The translations under genes and the position numbers were made by a program. A DNA stretch of 64,000 bases, from contig JAPDFW010000060.1 of assembly GCA_028826165.1 (NCBI GenBank), positions 248,001-312,000 of the forward strand. The letters run 5' to 3'. Origin of the DNA: Anaeramoeba ignava (lineage: Eukaryota > Metamonada > Anaeramoebidae). This document shows positions 44,301-58,600 of this stretch, one piece after another. How positions within the stretch are numbered: the first letter of the stretch is position 1; each line of letters begins with the position of its first letter. A model generated the notes under the pieces. The model was not told where the DNA came from. It saw only the letters and a program-made list of their open reading frames with translations, and searched no databases.

Positions 44301-47300
44301 ATGGTGAATCTAAATCTACTTATCTCATTTTATTAATTTTAAGAGAAGTTATGAGAAATAATGAAATGATTTCAAATGAATTTTACAAAATTAATTTCGA
44401 TCTCATATTTCAAATTGCTTCTTTTAAAATCTGAAAATGGAAAACCAACAAAAAAATATTTTCAAATACTTATGGATTTGATGGTTGATAATGGAAAATT
44501 TTCAATTGAAGATAATTTTATTATCAGAAATAGAAATATGATAAATGTTATTCTTTCACATTATTCTGAAAATTTTAATGATTTAAAATATTTATTTAGT
44601 AATGAATTTGAAAACAATGAAGAAATTAATCAAGAAATTGATAAAGAAATTGATAAAGAAATTGATAAAGAAATTGATAAAGAAATTGATAAAGAAATTG
44701 ATAAAGAAATTGATAAAGAAATTAATAAAGAAATTGATCAAGATTATGAAGGAAAATTCACTCTTCTTGAAGTTATCAAAACATTTAACCAAATTTGTGA
44801 AAAATCAATTCATAATATTTATTGTTGTTGTGAACAAGGAATTGTTTCTTTTTTAATTAAATTAATTCCCAAAATCCAAAATTTAGATTTATTCAATCAA
44901 TGTATTGAATTTATTTCTCAACTTGGATCATATAAAATTTCTGTTTCTGAAATGAAAGAATATTTCTCATTTCTAAAATATCAATTAAGAAGAAAAAGAA
45001 ATGAAAAAACAAATCAATTTTCATATCAAATGTTGATTGGATTGAAAAAGATGATAAATAGTAAAAAAGGATTTCCAATTAATTTCTTTGATTTTTATGA
45101 AGAAAATTCAGAAATAAAACTTCCAAATTTAGATAATAATTTAATTTCTGAAAAATTCACTTTTTGTACTTGGATTAGAATTGAAGATATTGGAAGAAGA
45201 AGATTTTATATATCAGAAAATAATGAAATGGAAAGAAATTATAATCCAAGAATATTTAGTTTCTTAACAGAAAATTTACAAGGATTTGAATTATTTTTGC
45301 AATTAAACAAAGAGAACAAAAAAGTAAAATCATTTGTTTATCAAATTTATTTAAATAGCAAAATTCGAAGAAATGAAAAAATTAAAGTAATTAAAGCATT
45401 TCGAACAAAATTTATTATTGAAATTGAAAATAAAAAATGGTATTTTTTATGTTTATCACAAAAAAAAATATCAAATTCGGAATTTGAAATATCACTTTAT
45501 ATAAATGAAGAAAAAAAATCAAATAAAATCAAAATTCCACAAAAAATCAAATTTAAAAAAGATTTCACAAACAATAAAATTGGATCAAATTTACCATTTA
45601 TCAATAAAAAAGATCAAGAAAAAGAAAAAGAAAAAAAAGAAAAAGAAAATCAAGAAAATGAAAAAGAAAAAGAAAATCAAGAAAAAGAAAAAGAAAAAGA
45701 AAATCAAGAAAAAGAAAAAGAAAAAGAAAAAGAAAAAGAAAAAGAAGAAAATGAAAATGAAAATGAAAATGAAAAAGAAACATTCCAAAATTCATTTTAT
45801 GGACAAATGGGAAAAATTTATCTTTTTCAAGAAATTTTGAATGAAAATCAAATTAAAGCATTTTATTTTCTTGGATCAAATTACAATTCATTTTTTTATA
45901 AAAATGAAATTAGCAAATACTCTAATTCAAAATTGAAACAAGAATTAAAAGAACTTTTTACTGAAAAAACCAAAAAATTAATAATTTATAATAATCCACA
46001 AACAGTTAAAGAAAATTTATGTTTAAATCAAAGTCCAGCAAAAATAATAAATCAATCATCACAAATAACAAATATTTATTCGTTTACTAAAACTAATTTC
46101 GAAGATATTATTCATTGCTTAGGAGGAATTCAATCATTTTTTTATTTAATTCTTGAAATTGATGAGTTATTTGAAGAAGAAAACAAAATTGAAAAAGAAA
46201 ACAAAATTAATATAAAAAGAATTTTGGAAGAATTTTTAATAATAATTCAAGATATTTTATTAATTAGTTCTGATTTCCAAAAAGAAATGGTTCAAAAACA
46301 AGGATTTCAATTATTCAATAATTTAATCAAGCAAATAAATCCAAAATATCTTTCAATTCAAATTTGTGATTTCATTAATAATTTAAAAAAGCAAATCAAA
46401 AATTATCAATTTAATAGATATTTGAAAACTTACTTAATTTTGGATTTTGAAATATGGAATCGTTTAAGTTCCGAAATTCAATATAAATTATTTGAAATTA
46501 TCCAAATTTATATTAAAAATCAAATTAATACTGAAAATCAAAAAAAATCAAATTCAAAATCAAAATGAAAATCTAAATCTTAATATTAAAATTAAGGAAA
46601 AGGATGAAATATTAAAAATTATTTCTATTATAAATGAAATAAAAAAATATGAAATGAACAAATTATCAAAAAATAATTCATCAAATATTACATTTATTGA
46701 TTTACTTATTTCATTGAATTATTATGATAAAATTTTATATAAAATAAAACAAAAAGAGCAAAAGAAATCTTCAAATTATCAAGAACAAATTATGATAATA
46801 CTCAAAAAAATATTTTTACTAATTGAAATTAATTTGGATATTATGCAATTTAATTTACAAACCAAATATATTTATTATTTAGTTAATACATCTTTCATTT
46901 TCGAAAATCAATTTTTTATTGAAAGTATACTTGAAATTATTACAAAAATGATAAACAAAAATTATAAAGAATTTTGGAAACAATTATTCTCAGTTAATTT
47001 ATTCAATTCATTTATTCAAATAATGAAAGAAGCTGAAACAACAAAAATAATTCAATTATGTCTTGAAATTATTTATTATATTGATATCTCTTTGAATGAA
47101 AATAAAACAATAATTGAAAAATTGAAAAATTGGAAAAGAAATTGGAAAAGAAAAAAATTTTCGAAATTGATAAATTTAAAGATATTTATCCTTTAATTCA
47201 TAATATAATAATTGATGAAAAAGAAAATATTTCAAAAGATATTATTGATATTCTTTTCAAAATGATGATTTATGAAAATAGAACTGATACATCTAAATCA

Positions 47301-50300
47301 AAAATTATTAAAAATACATTTATTTTCGAAACAATTTCTCAACTTTTCATTCAAATACCAAAATTAATTGATATTCAAAATTTGGACAATTTATTTAATT
47401 TATTAAAAGAAAATAATTCCAATAAAGAACAAATTATTTCACAATTTGGATGGCAACAATGGTTAATTTCTTTACTACATATCGATATTCAAGAATCAAA
47501 AAAATATTCAATTAATCAAGAAAATAATTTTGGAAATAATAATCAAAATCAAAATCAAAATTCTGAACAAGATGATTTAAATTCAATTCTTTCAGAAAAT
47601 GAAAATCAAAAAGAAATTCAAAATAAAAATGATTTGAATGAAATTATTTCAGAAAATGAAAATCAAAAAGAAATTCAAAATAATGATTTGGATGAAATTA
47701 TTTTCAAAATTTTGAATATATTACTTACTTATTCTTTCCTCAATTCATTTTATAATTTTCCAGAAATATTTGAACAATTTATTTCATCAGTTTATTTAAT
47801 TAATTTTTCAACAAAAGAAAAAATTCCCAAAATAATTCAAAAAGTATTGAATGATATAATTTTGAATATTATTAAAAATACAAATCAAAATGATAAAATG
47901 ATTCAACAAAAACAACAACAAATATTTGATCAATCATTTACCATACTATCAAATATTCAAAATATTTCAAAAGAAAAAACTTCAAATAATTTATTTTATT
48001 TAATTCAAGTATTAAATGGAGTTATTTTTAATCCATCAAATGATCAATTTCAATTTTACAACCCAGAAAAAAAAGAAAATAAATTTATTCAAACAACAGT
48101 TTCAAAACAATTTTCAACAATTACAAAAAAGAATCAAAAACAACAAAATAGCAATATTATGGATAATTTTTTTGAATTTGGAAAAAAAATAGAAATATTT
48201 GAAAAAGAAATTGTGAAAAATTTAATTATTTTATTAAAAGAATATGAATTTTTTGAAAAAAAAGGAATTCAATTTGAAAAAAAAGATGAAAAAAAAATAA
48301 CTTACAAAATTATCGTTTTCTTAATTTTATTTACAATTCCAAAATCAGATGTTGAATTAACAAAATTTCTTGTTTCAAAATTAAATTATTTAATCAAACA
48401 ACTCAATTCCAGAAACAAATTATTTAAATATTCAAAAGAATTAATTAAAATATGTTCTTCTTTTTTATTTTCTTATATTCAAAATCAAAATCAAAATCAA
48501 ATTCAAATTCAAAATCAAAATCAAAATCAAATTGAAAATGAAAGAAAAGTAAAAAGGAATACTTTATTATCATTTTTACAAGTATTAATGCAAGAAAATT
48601 ATAATTTTTTCTTTCAATTATTTTCAAGTCAAAACAAAAAGAATTCATTACTTCCTAAAGAATATGCAAATTTATTTATATTTTCACTTCAAAATTCCGA
48701 AAATTTTGAAAATTTTGAAGAAGAAATAATGAAAGAAAAATGGAAAAAAGCAATAAAAAATGTTTTCTTTCAAACAAATCAAAAAATTATAGAAGATATA
48801 CAAGAAAATGAAAAAGAATTTATTAAAATACAATCAAATAATAGTTACTTTTTGAAACATTTAATTGATAAAGAAATTCAAAACAAAAAAAATAAAATTG
48901 AACCAATTTCAGAAGAATTTGAAAAACAAAAACAAATTCTTATTTTAAAAAAAAGAAAAATTTTCAAATCAGAAACTAAACAAAGAAGAAAATTAATTAA
49001 TTTACAAAAATTCAAAAAAATAATTGAAAATTCAATTTCAAGAAAATATCCATGGAGTTCAAATTTAATAAGTATTTTCGATTTTAAATTTGAAAAACAA
49101 AATTTTTATATTAAACTTTCAGAAATTGAAGATGAAATGAGAAGACAAAAAAAATTAAAATTTTATTCAAAAAATCAAAATCAAAATCAAAATCAAAATC
49201 AAAGAAAGAATTTAAAAAGATTAAATCAAAAAATTAAAAGAAAAATAATTAAAATTTCAAAAGAATTATCACAAAATGTATCTGAAAATGCAAACCAAAA
49301 TGAAAATCAAAATACCAAAATCAAAAATAATTATTCATTTTCAACAAAATGTGAATTAATTTCAAAAACCAAATTAACAAATGGAATATTTGAATTTACA
49401 AAAAATTCAATCAATTTTTTTACTAATTTTGATTTAGAAAAAGAAAAAGAAAAAGAAAAAGAAAAGAATTATTCATGGAAAATCGAAATAATTCAATCAA
49501 TTCATAAAAGAAGATATAATTTAAAACATTCAGCTTTAGAAATATTTTTTGAAAATGATAGAAAATGTTTATTTTTCAATTTTGAAACAACAGAAAAAAG
49601 AAATGAAATTTATGAAAAAATTCAAAATCATAAATTAGTAAATATTGATTTAACAAAATATAATTATTCAGGAAATCAAGCAACAAAATGGGTTAACAAA
49701 ACAGAAACTACAAAATGGCAAGAAAGAAAAATATCTAATTTTGAATATATTATGTATTTAAATACAATATCAGGAAGAACATATCAAGATCTTTCTCAAT
49801 ATCCAATTTTTCCCTGGATTATTTCAGATTATGAATCTAAAAAATTAAATCTTAAAAATCCAAAAACATTTAGAGATTTATCAAGACCTATTGATATGTT
49901 AAACAAAAGAATAATTCCTAAAGAAACACATACAAAAGAAAAAGAAAAAGAAAAAGAAAAAGAAAAAGAAAAAGAAAAAGAAAAAGAAAAATATTATTCA
50001 AATAAAGAAATTGTTTCATCTTATTTGATTAGATTAGAACCATTTACTTCAATTTGTTTAAAAGAAAAATATTCAATTTTCAAATCAATTCCAAAAACAT
50101 GGAAAGCAATTAAAGAAATAAATAATAACAATAATAATAATAATGAAAATGAAAATGATAATGATTTTATTGGGGAACTTATTCCAGAATTTTTCCATTT
50201 ACCAGATTTCTTAAGAAAACCAAAAATATTTAAACATAAAAATAATTTAAATTCAAATTCAAATTCAAATTCAAATTCAAATTCAAATAAAATTGAAGAT

Positions 50301-52011
50301 ATTGAACTTCCAAAATGGGCTAAAACACCGGAACATTTTATTCAAATACAAAAAGAAGCACTTGAATCAGAATATGTTTCACAACATCTTAATGAATGGA
50401 TTGATTTAATATTTGGATATAAACAAAAAGGAAAAGAAGCTAAAAAAATAGATAATTTATTTTGTTCAAATTTATATCAAGAAAATACCAATTTTTCAAA
50501 ATTGAAAGAAGAAGAAATTGAAAAAATTAAAAAAGAAATGAAAAGAAAAGGACAAATTCCAATTCAATTATTTACAAAAAATCATCCAAAAAGATTAACA
50601 AAAAGAAATTCAAAAACAAAAATATTATGAATGGAAAGATATTTTATTACTAAATGAAACTTTGAATCTCAAGCATTTAAGCTTCAAAATAAGTTCAAAT
50701 CCAATAATATTTACAAAATTTGTTCAACAACTTTTTGTAAGTTCATTTACATCAGTTCCCGATAAAATTATTACACTTGATAAAGAAGGAATTATTGGAA
50801 GTCATCAATTTCATATACTTGGTTCTGATCCTTTAAATCCACAATTCCATTTTGCTATTGATAAAAAATTCTTAATCCAAAAAGAAAACCAAAATCAAAA
50901 TCAAAATCAAAATCAAAATCAAAATCAAAATCAAATTAAAATTAAAAATCAAAAACAAAAACAAAATCAAATTAAAAATGAAAATCAAAATAAAAATCAA
51001 AATCAAAATCAAAATGAAATTAAAAATCAAAAACAAAATCAAAATCAAAATAAAAATCAAAACCAAAATCAAAATCAAATTGAAAACCAAAATCAAATTA
51101 AAATTAAAAATCTAAATCAAAATCAAATTAAAAATGAAAATCAAAATAAAAATCAAAATCAAAACGAAAATAAAAATCAAAACCAAAATCAAAATCAAAA
51201 TGAAAATAAAATTCAAATTCAAATTCAAATTCAAATTCCAGTTCCATTTTCACAAGATTTTGATAATTCTGAAGAATGTTTAGAAATTGATAAAAAATCC
51301 AGATATTTAATTTCTTGTGGATTTGATGATAATACTTTTAAATTAATTAAAATTGAAAATTGCGAAATATCTCAAAATATTTCAAAACATAAAGATATTG
51401 CAACTTGTTTAAAAATGAATAAAAAATATCTTGTTACAGGATCAAAAGATACAACAGTAATTGTTTGGGATATTGAAGAACAAGGAAAAATAAAAAATAA
51501 GATTCAAGTCAAAGAAAAACCAAAACATATTTTTTTTGAACATGAAAAAGAGGTTAAAAGTGTCGCAATTTCAGCTGAATATGATATTGTTTTAAGTGGA
51601 TCTATTGATGGGAAATTAATATTTCATTCATTAAACAAAGGAAAACTTATTCAATCAATAATTTTATCAGATCAAAAACCAATTTCAATTATCAAAATAA
51701 CAAAAGAAGGAAATATTATTACATTTTCAGAAAATTCCAAAATATTAAGATTATTTACAATTAATGGTTATTTACTAAAAGAAATTGATTATTCTCAAAA
51801 TATTTATTCAATTTCAATTACTCAAGATTCAAAATTTATATTTTTAGGAGGAGAAAAAGGAATTTTTGAAATTAGGAATATGTTTGATTTACAATCAATT
51901 TTTAATTTTAATTTCGAAAAAACAATTTATTCAATTTCATTGATTGAAAATTTATTTTTAGTTATTATTGGATTTGAAAATGGAGAAATCAAAATTTTAT
52001 CTTTTTTTTAA
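38353..52011 (+). CDS. BEACH-WD40 protein, paralogue B, reading frame broken many times
   Basis: Paralogue of gene A with the same domain order and matching splice sites. Inferred exons: 38353-40051, 40131-40350, 40420-40643, 40724-40886 (163 nt, as in A), 40998-43502 and 43586-52011. Domains: N-terminal Asn-Gln tract to 39.94 kb; ARM-like helices; concanavalin-like domain (about 45.07-45.9 kb, 'SEKFTFCTWIRIEDIG', 'YGQMGKIYLFQEIL'), absent from A; PH-BEACH (about 49.35-49.62 kb); BEACH (about 49.72-50.6 kb, 'NFEYIMYLNTISGRTY'); WD40 (about 51.25-52.0 kb). Homology to A jumps frame near 38.81, 39.35, 41.74-42.03, 42.48-42.82, 43.59, 44.09, 44.39, 46.54, 47.15 and 50.61 kb, nearly always at A-runs or simple repeats. 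It is either a decaying pseudogene or an under-polished assembly segment. Domain sequences themselves look well conserved. Confidence 0.75.
38395..39935 (+). repeat. 1.5-kb CAAAAT/GAAAAT hexamer tract at the start of BEACH B
   Basis: The longest coding-type hexamer array in the window, encoding NQ/NE/IQ pairs. Two five-base units (about 38808-38813 and 39352-39356) each shift the Asn-Gln frame by one base. The start codon at 38353 is therefore not in frame with the downstream 'DKEISKETKAEFGF' segment as written. Confidence 0.9.
41340..42020 (+). repeat. Simple-repeat linker of BEACH B
   Basis: Two NQ hexamer tracts (41340-41465 and 41530-41725) flank the short unique segment 'IHSYGIDEWVFVDVNQ'. 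They pass into degenerate CAAAATC/GAAAATC sequence where no frame stays open. The homologous part of A has a single clean NQ tract of about 105 bp (6687-6791). Confidence 0.75.
42484..42820 (+). repeat. AAAGATAAAGAT-type degenerate repeat in BEACH B
   Basis: AT-rich AAAGAT/AAAAAT units, closed in all forward frames, sit between two segments homologous to A ('DVILWISYAFKPKL' upstream, 'EIKLYNPYLDMIFRDLRN' downstream). Just downstream the same kind of repeat is open and encodes 'NHKRKHSHS' and 'DKNKDKDKNKDKD'. Either an intron or decayed linker; A has about 45 codons of non-repetitive linker here. Confidence 0.5.
44632..44740 (+). repeat. 12-bp KEID-coding repeat in BEACH B
   Basis: Nine or so copies of GATAAAGAAATT, encoding Asp-Lys-Glu-Ile. 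It lies exactly where paralogue A carries its 570-bp NQ/NE hexamer tract. Both precede the conserved 'CEKSIHNIYCCCE' segment. Confidence 0.88.
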
Positions 52012-52694
52012 AAAAAAACAATTTAAAAAAAGAAAAACAATTTAAATTCAAATTCAAATTAAAATTTAAATCAAAATCAATTCAAAATCAAAAAAATTCA
52101 AATTCAAAAAATCAAAAATTAAAAAATCAAAAAAATCAATTCAAATTCAAATCAAAATCAAAAAATTCAAATTCAAAATTCAAAATTCAAATTCAAATTC
52201 AAAAATCAAAATTAAATTTAAATTTAAATTCAAAAAATCAAAATCAAAATTCAAAAATTTCAAAATCAAAAAATTAAATTTAAAAAAATCAAATTCAAAT
52301 TCAAATTCAAATCCAAAAATTCAAATTCAAATTAAAATCAAATTCAAATTCAAATTCAAATTAAAATCAAAAATTAAATTTAAATTCAAATTTCAAAATC
52401 AAAATTAAAATTTCAAAATTCAAAATCAAATCAAAATTAAAATTCAAATTAAAATTCCAAAATTCAAAATCAAAATCAAATTCAAAAAGAAAATTAAAAA
52501 AAATCAAATTCAAATTTCAAATTTCAAAATTAAAATTTTAAAAATGAAAATTAAATTTGTTTCACAATTTTTTTTTTAAAAATTTAATTTTCATTTTTTT
52601 ATTTTTGGATTGGTAAAAAAATAATTAAAAAAAAAAAAGCAAAAAAATTAATTCATTTTCCTCTTTTTTTTTTAATTTAAAACACAAAAGAAAA
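52012..52694. other. Intergenic region between BEACH B and the ARM gene
   Basis: 683 bp with no gene. The first 530 bp are degenerate AAATTC/AAATCA repeats of the type that fills introns here. The last 140 bp include AATTTTCATTTTTTTATTTTT (about 52576-52600) and GCAAAAAAATTAATTCATTT (about 52639-52660), then a T-run and AAAACACAAAAGAAAAATG. Those last elements match the upstream sequences of other genes and are the likely promoter. Confidence 0.5.
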
Positions 52695-55600
52695 ATGAAT
52701 CAAAATCAAATTTCCAATCAAATTCAAAATCAAATTGAAGAAATTTTAATAAATTTTTTTGAAAAAACTTTTGTTGAAATTGAAAACAAATTAGAACAAA
52801 AGTTTGAACAAAAATTTGAACAAATGGAAAGAAGAATTAGAAATTTAGAAGAATTAATGATTCAAAACAAACAAAATTTTAATGAAAATTCAAATCAAGA
52901 AATTCCAATTCAAATTCCAATTCAAATTCCAATTCCAAATGAATTTACAAATGAATTGACATATCAACTCACAAATCAAATTTCAAATCAATTCACAAAT
53001 CAAATTGAAAATGAAAATCCAGAAGAAACTCAAGCAAGAGAATTTTTACAAAAAATCAAAGATGGTCAATGTAAATCAATTTTAAATTAATTTTAAATCA
53101 ATTTTATATCAATTTTAAATCAATTTTATATCAATTTTATATCAATTTTATATCAATTTTATATCAATTTTATATCAATTTTATATCAATTTTATATCAA
53201 TTTTATATCAATTTTATATCAATTTTAAATCAATTTTAAATCAATTTTAAATTAATTTTAAATCAATTTTAAATCAATTTTAAATCAATTTTAAATCAAT
53301 TTTAAATCAATTTTAAATCAATTTTAAATCAATTTTAAATCAATTTTAAATCAATTTTAAATCAATTTTAAATCAATTTTAAATCAATTTTAAATCAATT
53401 TTAAATCAATTTTAAATCAATTTTATATCAATTTTAAATCAATTTTAAATCAATTTTAAATTAATTTTAAATCAATTTTAAATCAATTTTTATATCAAAT
53501 TTATATCAATTTTTAAATCAATTTTATATCAATTTTTATATCAATTTTATATCAATTTTAAATCAATTTTAAATCAATTTTTAAATCAATTTTTAAATTA
53601 ATTTTAAATTAATTTTAAATCAATTTTTATATTAATTTTAAATCAATTTTAAATCAATTTTATATCAATTTTAAATCAATTTTAAATCAATTTTAAATTA
53701 ATTTTATATCAATTTTATATCAATTTTAAATCAATTTTAAATCAATTTTAAATCAATTTTAAATCAATTTTAAATCAATTTTAAATCAATTTTAAATCAA
53801 TTTTATATTAATTTTAAATCAATTTTAAATCAATTTTAATTCAAATTTAAATCAATTTTTAAATCAATTTTTAAATCAATTTTATATCAATTTTATATCA
53901 ATTTTAAATCAATTTTATATCAATTTTATATTAATTTTAAATCAATTTTATATCAATTTTATATTAATTTTAAATTAATTTTATATTAATTTTAAATCAA
54001 TTTTTATATCAATTTTATATCAATTTTAAATCAATTTTAAATTAATTTTAAATCAATTTTATATTAATTTTAAATCAATTTTATATCAATTTTATATCAA
54101 TTTTAAATCAATTTTAAATAAATTTTAAATCAATTTTATATTAATTTTAAATCAATTTTATATCAATTTTATATCAATTTTATATCAATTTTAAATCAAT
54201 TTTAAATCAATTTTAAATCAATTTTATATCAATTTTATATCAATTTTCAAAATTTTAATTCAATTTTAATTCAATTTTATATCAATTTTAATCAATTTTA
54301 TATCAATTTTAAATCAATTTTAAATCAATTTTAATTCAAATTTAAATCAAAAGTTGAAAATCAAGATTTACAAATTGAAATTCATCAAGTTTCAAAATGG
54401 ATGATTCAATTCCCTTTGAATATAAAAATTCAAGAAAATGGATGCTTTTTTTTCCATCAATTTCCTTATCCTTTTGATGGTAAAACAAAAAATTTCCAAA
54501 TTTTATCTTTTTAATTAATTAATTTATTTATAAAAAAAGAAAGTGAATATGAACTTGAAAAAAATATAACTGAATCAATTATCAAAGCAATGAATACTTT
54601 TCAAAACAATCATCAAATTCAATTTCATGGAGGAAATTTCTTATTAACTTTAACATTTTTGAATGAAAGTAATCAAATTAAAATTAAAATTAAAATCAAA
54701 ATTAAAATCAAAATTAAAATCAAAATCAAATTCAAATTCAAAATCAAATTCAAAATCAAAATCAAATTCAAAATCAAATTCAAATTCAAATTCAAAATCA
54801 AATTCAAAATCAAATTCAAATTCAAATTCAAATTCAAATTCAAATTCAAATTCAAAATCAAAATCAAAATCAAATTCAAATTCAAAATCAATTTCAAAAT
54901 CAAAATCAAAATCAAAATTAAAATCAAAATCAAATTCAAATTCAAAATCAAAATTAAAATCAAAATATAAATTAAAATATAAATTAAAATCAAAATCAAA
55001 ATCAAAATCAAAATCAAAATTAAAATCAAAATTAAAATCAAAATTAAAATCAAAATCAAATTCAAAATCAAAATCAAAATCAAATTCAAATTCAAATTCA
55101 AAATTAAAATCAAAATCAAAATCAAAATCAAAATCAAAATCAAATTCAAAATTAGCAAAAAGAGAACAATTTAGAATTTTAAACGGAATTGAAGCAATAA
55201 TTAAAACTATGAAAAATTTCCCTCAAGATCAAAATGTTCAAATTAATGGTTCCAAATTATTGATTGATCTTACAACAGATAATGAAAGTTTGCTATTCTT
55301 CTTTTTTTATTTTTAAAAATTTTCAAAAGAAAAAAACATTTTTTTTGATAAGTTTATTCAATTTTTTTACATTTAAAAAACAAAAACAAAAAAGACAATC
55401 AAATTCAAGTTGGAATTTCTGAAGGAATTCAAACAGTTCTTAATTCAATGAATAATTTTCAAAATGACAGAAATATTCAAATTATCGGATGTCAAAGTTT
55501 AATGAAAATTTGTCAAGGAAATTTAAGTAAATCCTCTTTTATTCAAAATGAATTGATTTTTTCGTTTTTTTTTTTACTTAATCTTTTTAAAAAAAATGAT

Positions 55601-58600
55601 ATTTTTTTGTTAAATTAATAGACAATCAAAGTTTATTTGGTGAATCTCAAGGAATTGAAACTTTATTGAAAATATCAACTAATTTCTCAAATGATGAAGA
55701 AGTTCTTTTTCAATTTTTCCACATTTTATTGATTGTTTGTGAAAATCATTCAAGTAATTTTACTTAATTAACACTTTTTTTGAGATTGAGAAAGAAAACT
55801 AATCAAAATACCAAAAACAAAATAGATAATTTATTTAAAGTTATGGAATCTAGTGCAATTCAAAACTTATTATTTCTTATGAATAAATTTTTATCAAATG
55901 AAAGTATTCAACAATTTGGATGTGCAATTTTCAATCATTTAACATTTGAAATCAAATGTAACTCAATTCTTTTTTTAATATAAAGAAATATAAAGTTTCA
56001 ATCTAAAATTTCAATCATAAAATTAGGTTCTCTTGAGATACAAAGAATAAAAGGAATTGAAACAATAATTAAATCAATGAATAATTTTCCAGAAAATGAA
56101 GAATTGCAAATGCATTGTTGTCAATTTTTAGCAAACATATCTTTTCAAAACAAAAGTAAGAATAAAATTAAAAGAAAATATCTTAATAGAATCACATTAT
56201 TTAAAATGCAAAAAATATTCATTTAAATAATTAATAGATATTCAAGATGAAATTCAAAATTTAAATGGAATTCAACTTATTATTACAGCAATGAATAATT
56301 TTCCAAATAGTCAAGCTATTCAGAGTATAGGATGTTTCAGTTTATCGAAAATTTCTTTTGATAATCCAGGTAAGATAAAGATAAAGATGAAGATAAAGAT
56401 AAATAAAAATATCTAATCAAAAAAATAGAAAATCAAAAGAAAATTAAAGAATTAGGAGGAATTGAAGCTATTATGAAAGCAATCAATCTATTTTTCCAAC
56501 AAGAAGATTTCAGAAAAAGTTATAATGAAATTCTCAGATCTGTTTTCAATGTTTATGGTAATTTCCTTTTAAAAAAAAAAGTTTTTTTCTTTTTAAAAAT
56601 TTTTCACTTTTTAATTTTTACTTTCCAAAATTTAGGAAATCCAAAAAAAGTAACAAAGAATTAATCAATAACTCAAAAACAAAAAACATTTCCAAATAAA
56701 TATTAATTAATTAATAACAAAAATCACAGAAAAGATTATTGAAATTTTCTATAAATGAATTTCAACCAACAATTCAAATTATGAATACTTTTATTCATAA
56801 TGAAGTTATTCAAGAATATGGATTAACCTATTGCTTAAATTTAATGAATTTTAATTTTGGTAAAAAAAAATCACAAAGAAAAAAAAAAAGATAAAAAGGA
56901 ATTAATTTTATTCCACATTTTTTTTTATTCAGATCCTGAAAAGAAAAAAGCATTTGAATTTTCTGAAACTGGACAAATTATTAATATTATGAACCATTTT
57001 TTTAAAAATGAAAAGATTCAAAAAAAAGGAACTAGAATTTTAAGAATTTTTGTTGAAAAAAGTCGTAAATTAAATTTAAATTTAATTTAAATTGAATTAA
57101 ATTCTTCTTTTGATTTTTCAATTTAGAACAACAATCATTCCAAAAAATTGAATGGATGCATGTTTTAAATAATACAATGAAAAACTTTTTAACAAATGAA
57201 GAAATTTCACTTGATGCTTTATTTATTTCAAGATGCATTTTTTCTGGAATTCATAGTATTGTTTTAAATGAAATTTTCTTTTCATTCTTTTTTCCTTTTG
57301 TATTTTTGAATCAATAAAATAGATGATCCACGTACAAAAATAGAATCTGAACCTATTTTACAAAAGATGAAATTGATTGATACAATAATCAATTTAATCA
57401 ATCATTATCGAAAAAATCAAGATATTCAAATTGAAGCATTTTTTGTTTTAGAAAGTCTTTGCACAAGTTATGAAGGTTCATTTTATCAAATCAAATCAAA
57501 TCAAATCTAAGAAAAAGATTAAAAAAAAAATATTTTTTAATTAAAATTCTTTAGCAATCCAAAAACATTTAATAAAAGAATGTCAAGGAATTGAAATTGT
57601 ATTAAATGTAATGAATATTTTCTCAACAATTCAAGAAATTCAACAAAGAGGAATTACAATTTTATCAATCCTTACTTTGAATAGTGAAGGTAAAAAAAAG
57701 AAAAGAAAAAAATTCATTTTCCAAAAATTTTATCAAAAAAAAAAAAATAAGAAACTAAAAATGCAATTAGAGAATGTCAAGGAATTGAAATAATAATCAC
57801 TGCTCTTAATAATTTTGCCAATTCTTTCGAAATTCAATACAGTTCTTTTCGTGCTCTTAGAAACCTTAGTTTCAATAATGAAAGTAAATAATATTTATTT
57901 TAATCCAAAAACATTTTTACATTTATAAATTCTTTAATAAAAACAAAAATCAATAGAAAATCAAATTTTAATCAAAAACTTAAAAGGAATTGATTTGATA
58001 ATTAAAGCAATCTTTCAATTTCCAAACAAAGGAAATCTTATATTTGTAGCTTGTGATGTTATTTTTAATCTAATTTTCCGAACACAAGGTAATATTTTTT
58101 TTATATCAAATTTTTTCCATTTAATTTAATCTAATTTCCCATTTCAATCCAAAAAAAATCCAATAGAAAATCAAAATCAAGTAAATTTTGAAAAGAAAGA
58201 ACATTAAAAAAAAACATTTTTAAATCATATCTTTTTTGTTTTCAAATAGAATTTAATTTCTAATGAAGATTCTTATAAAGGATTAAAATTATTATTAAAA
58301 CAAATGAGTGATTTTCCAAATAGTGAAGAATATCAAAAATTTGGATCTTTTATTTTAGCAAGTGTTTCTTTCCGAACTAGATGGTCTTTTAATAGTATTT
58401 TTCAATAATAATCAAAAGAAAAATTAAATCAAAATCAATTTAAAAAAAAAAAATCAATAGAAAATATTGAAAAAATTTTAAGATTGAAAGGAATTGAAAC
58501 AATAATTAAAGCAATGAATAATTTTCCAAATCAATTCGAAATTCAATTTCAAGGATGCAAAACATTAGCAAATCTTTGTATAGAAGAAAGTAAACAATTT

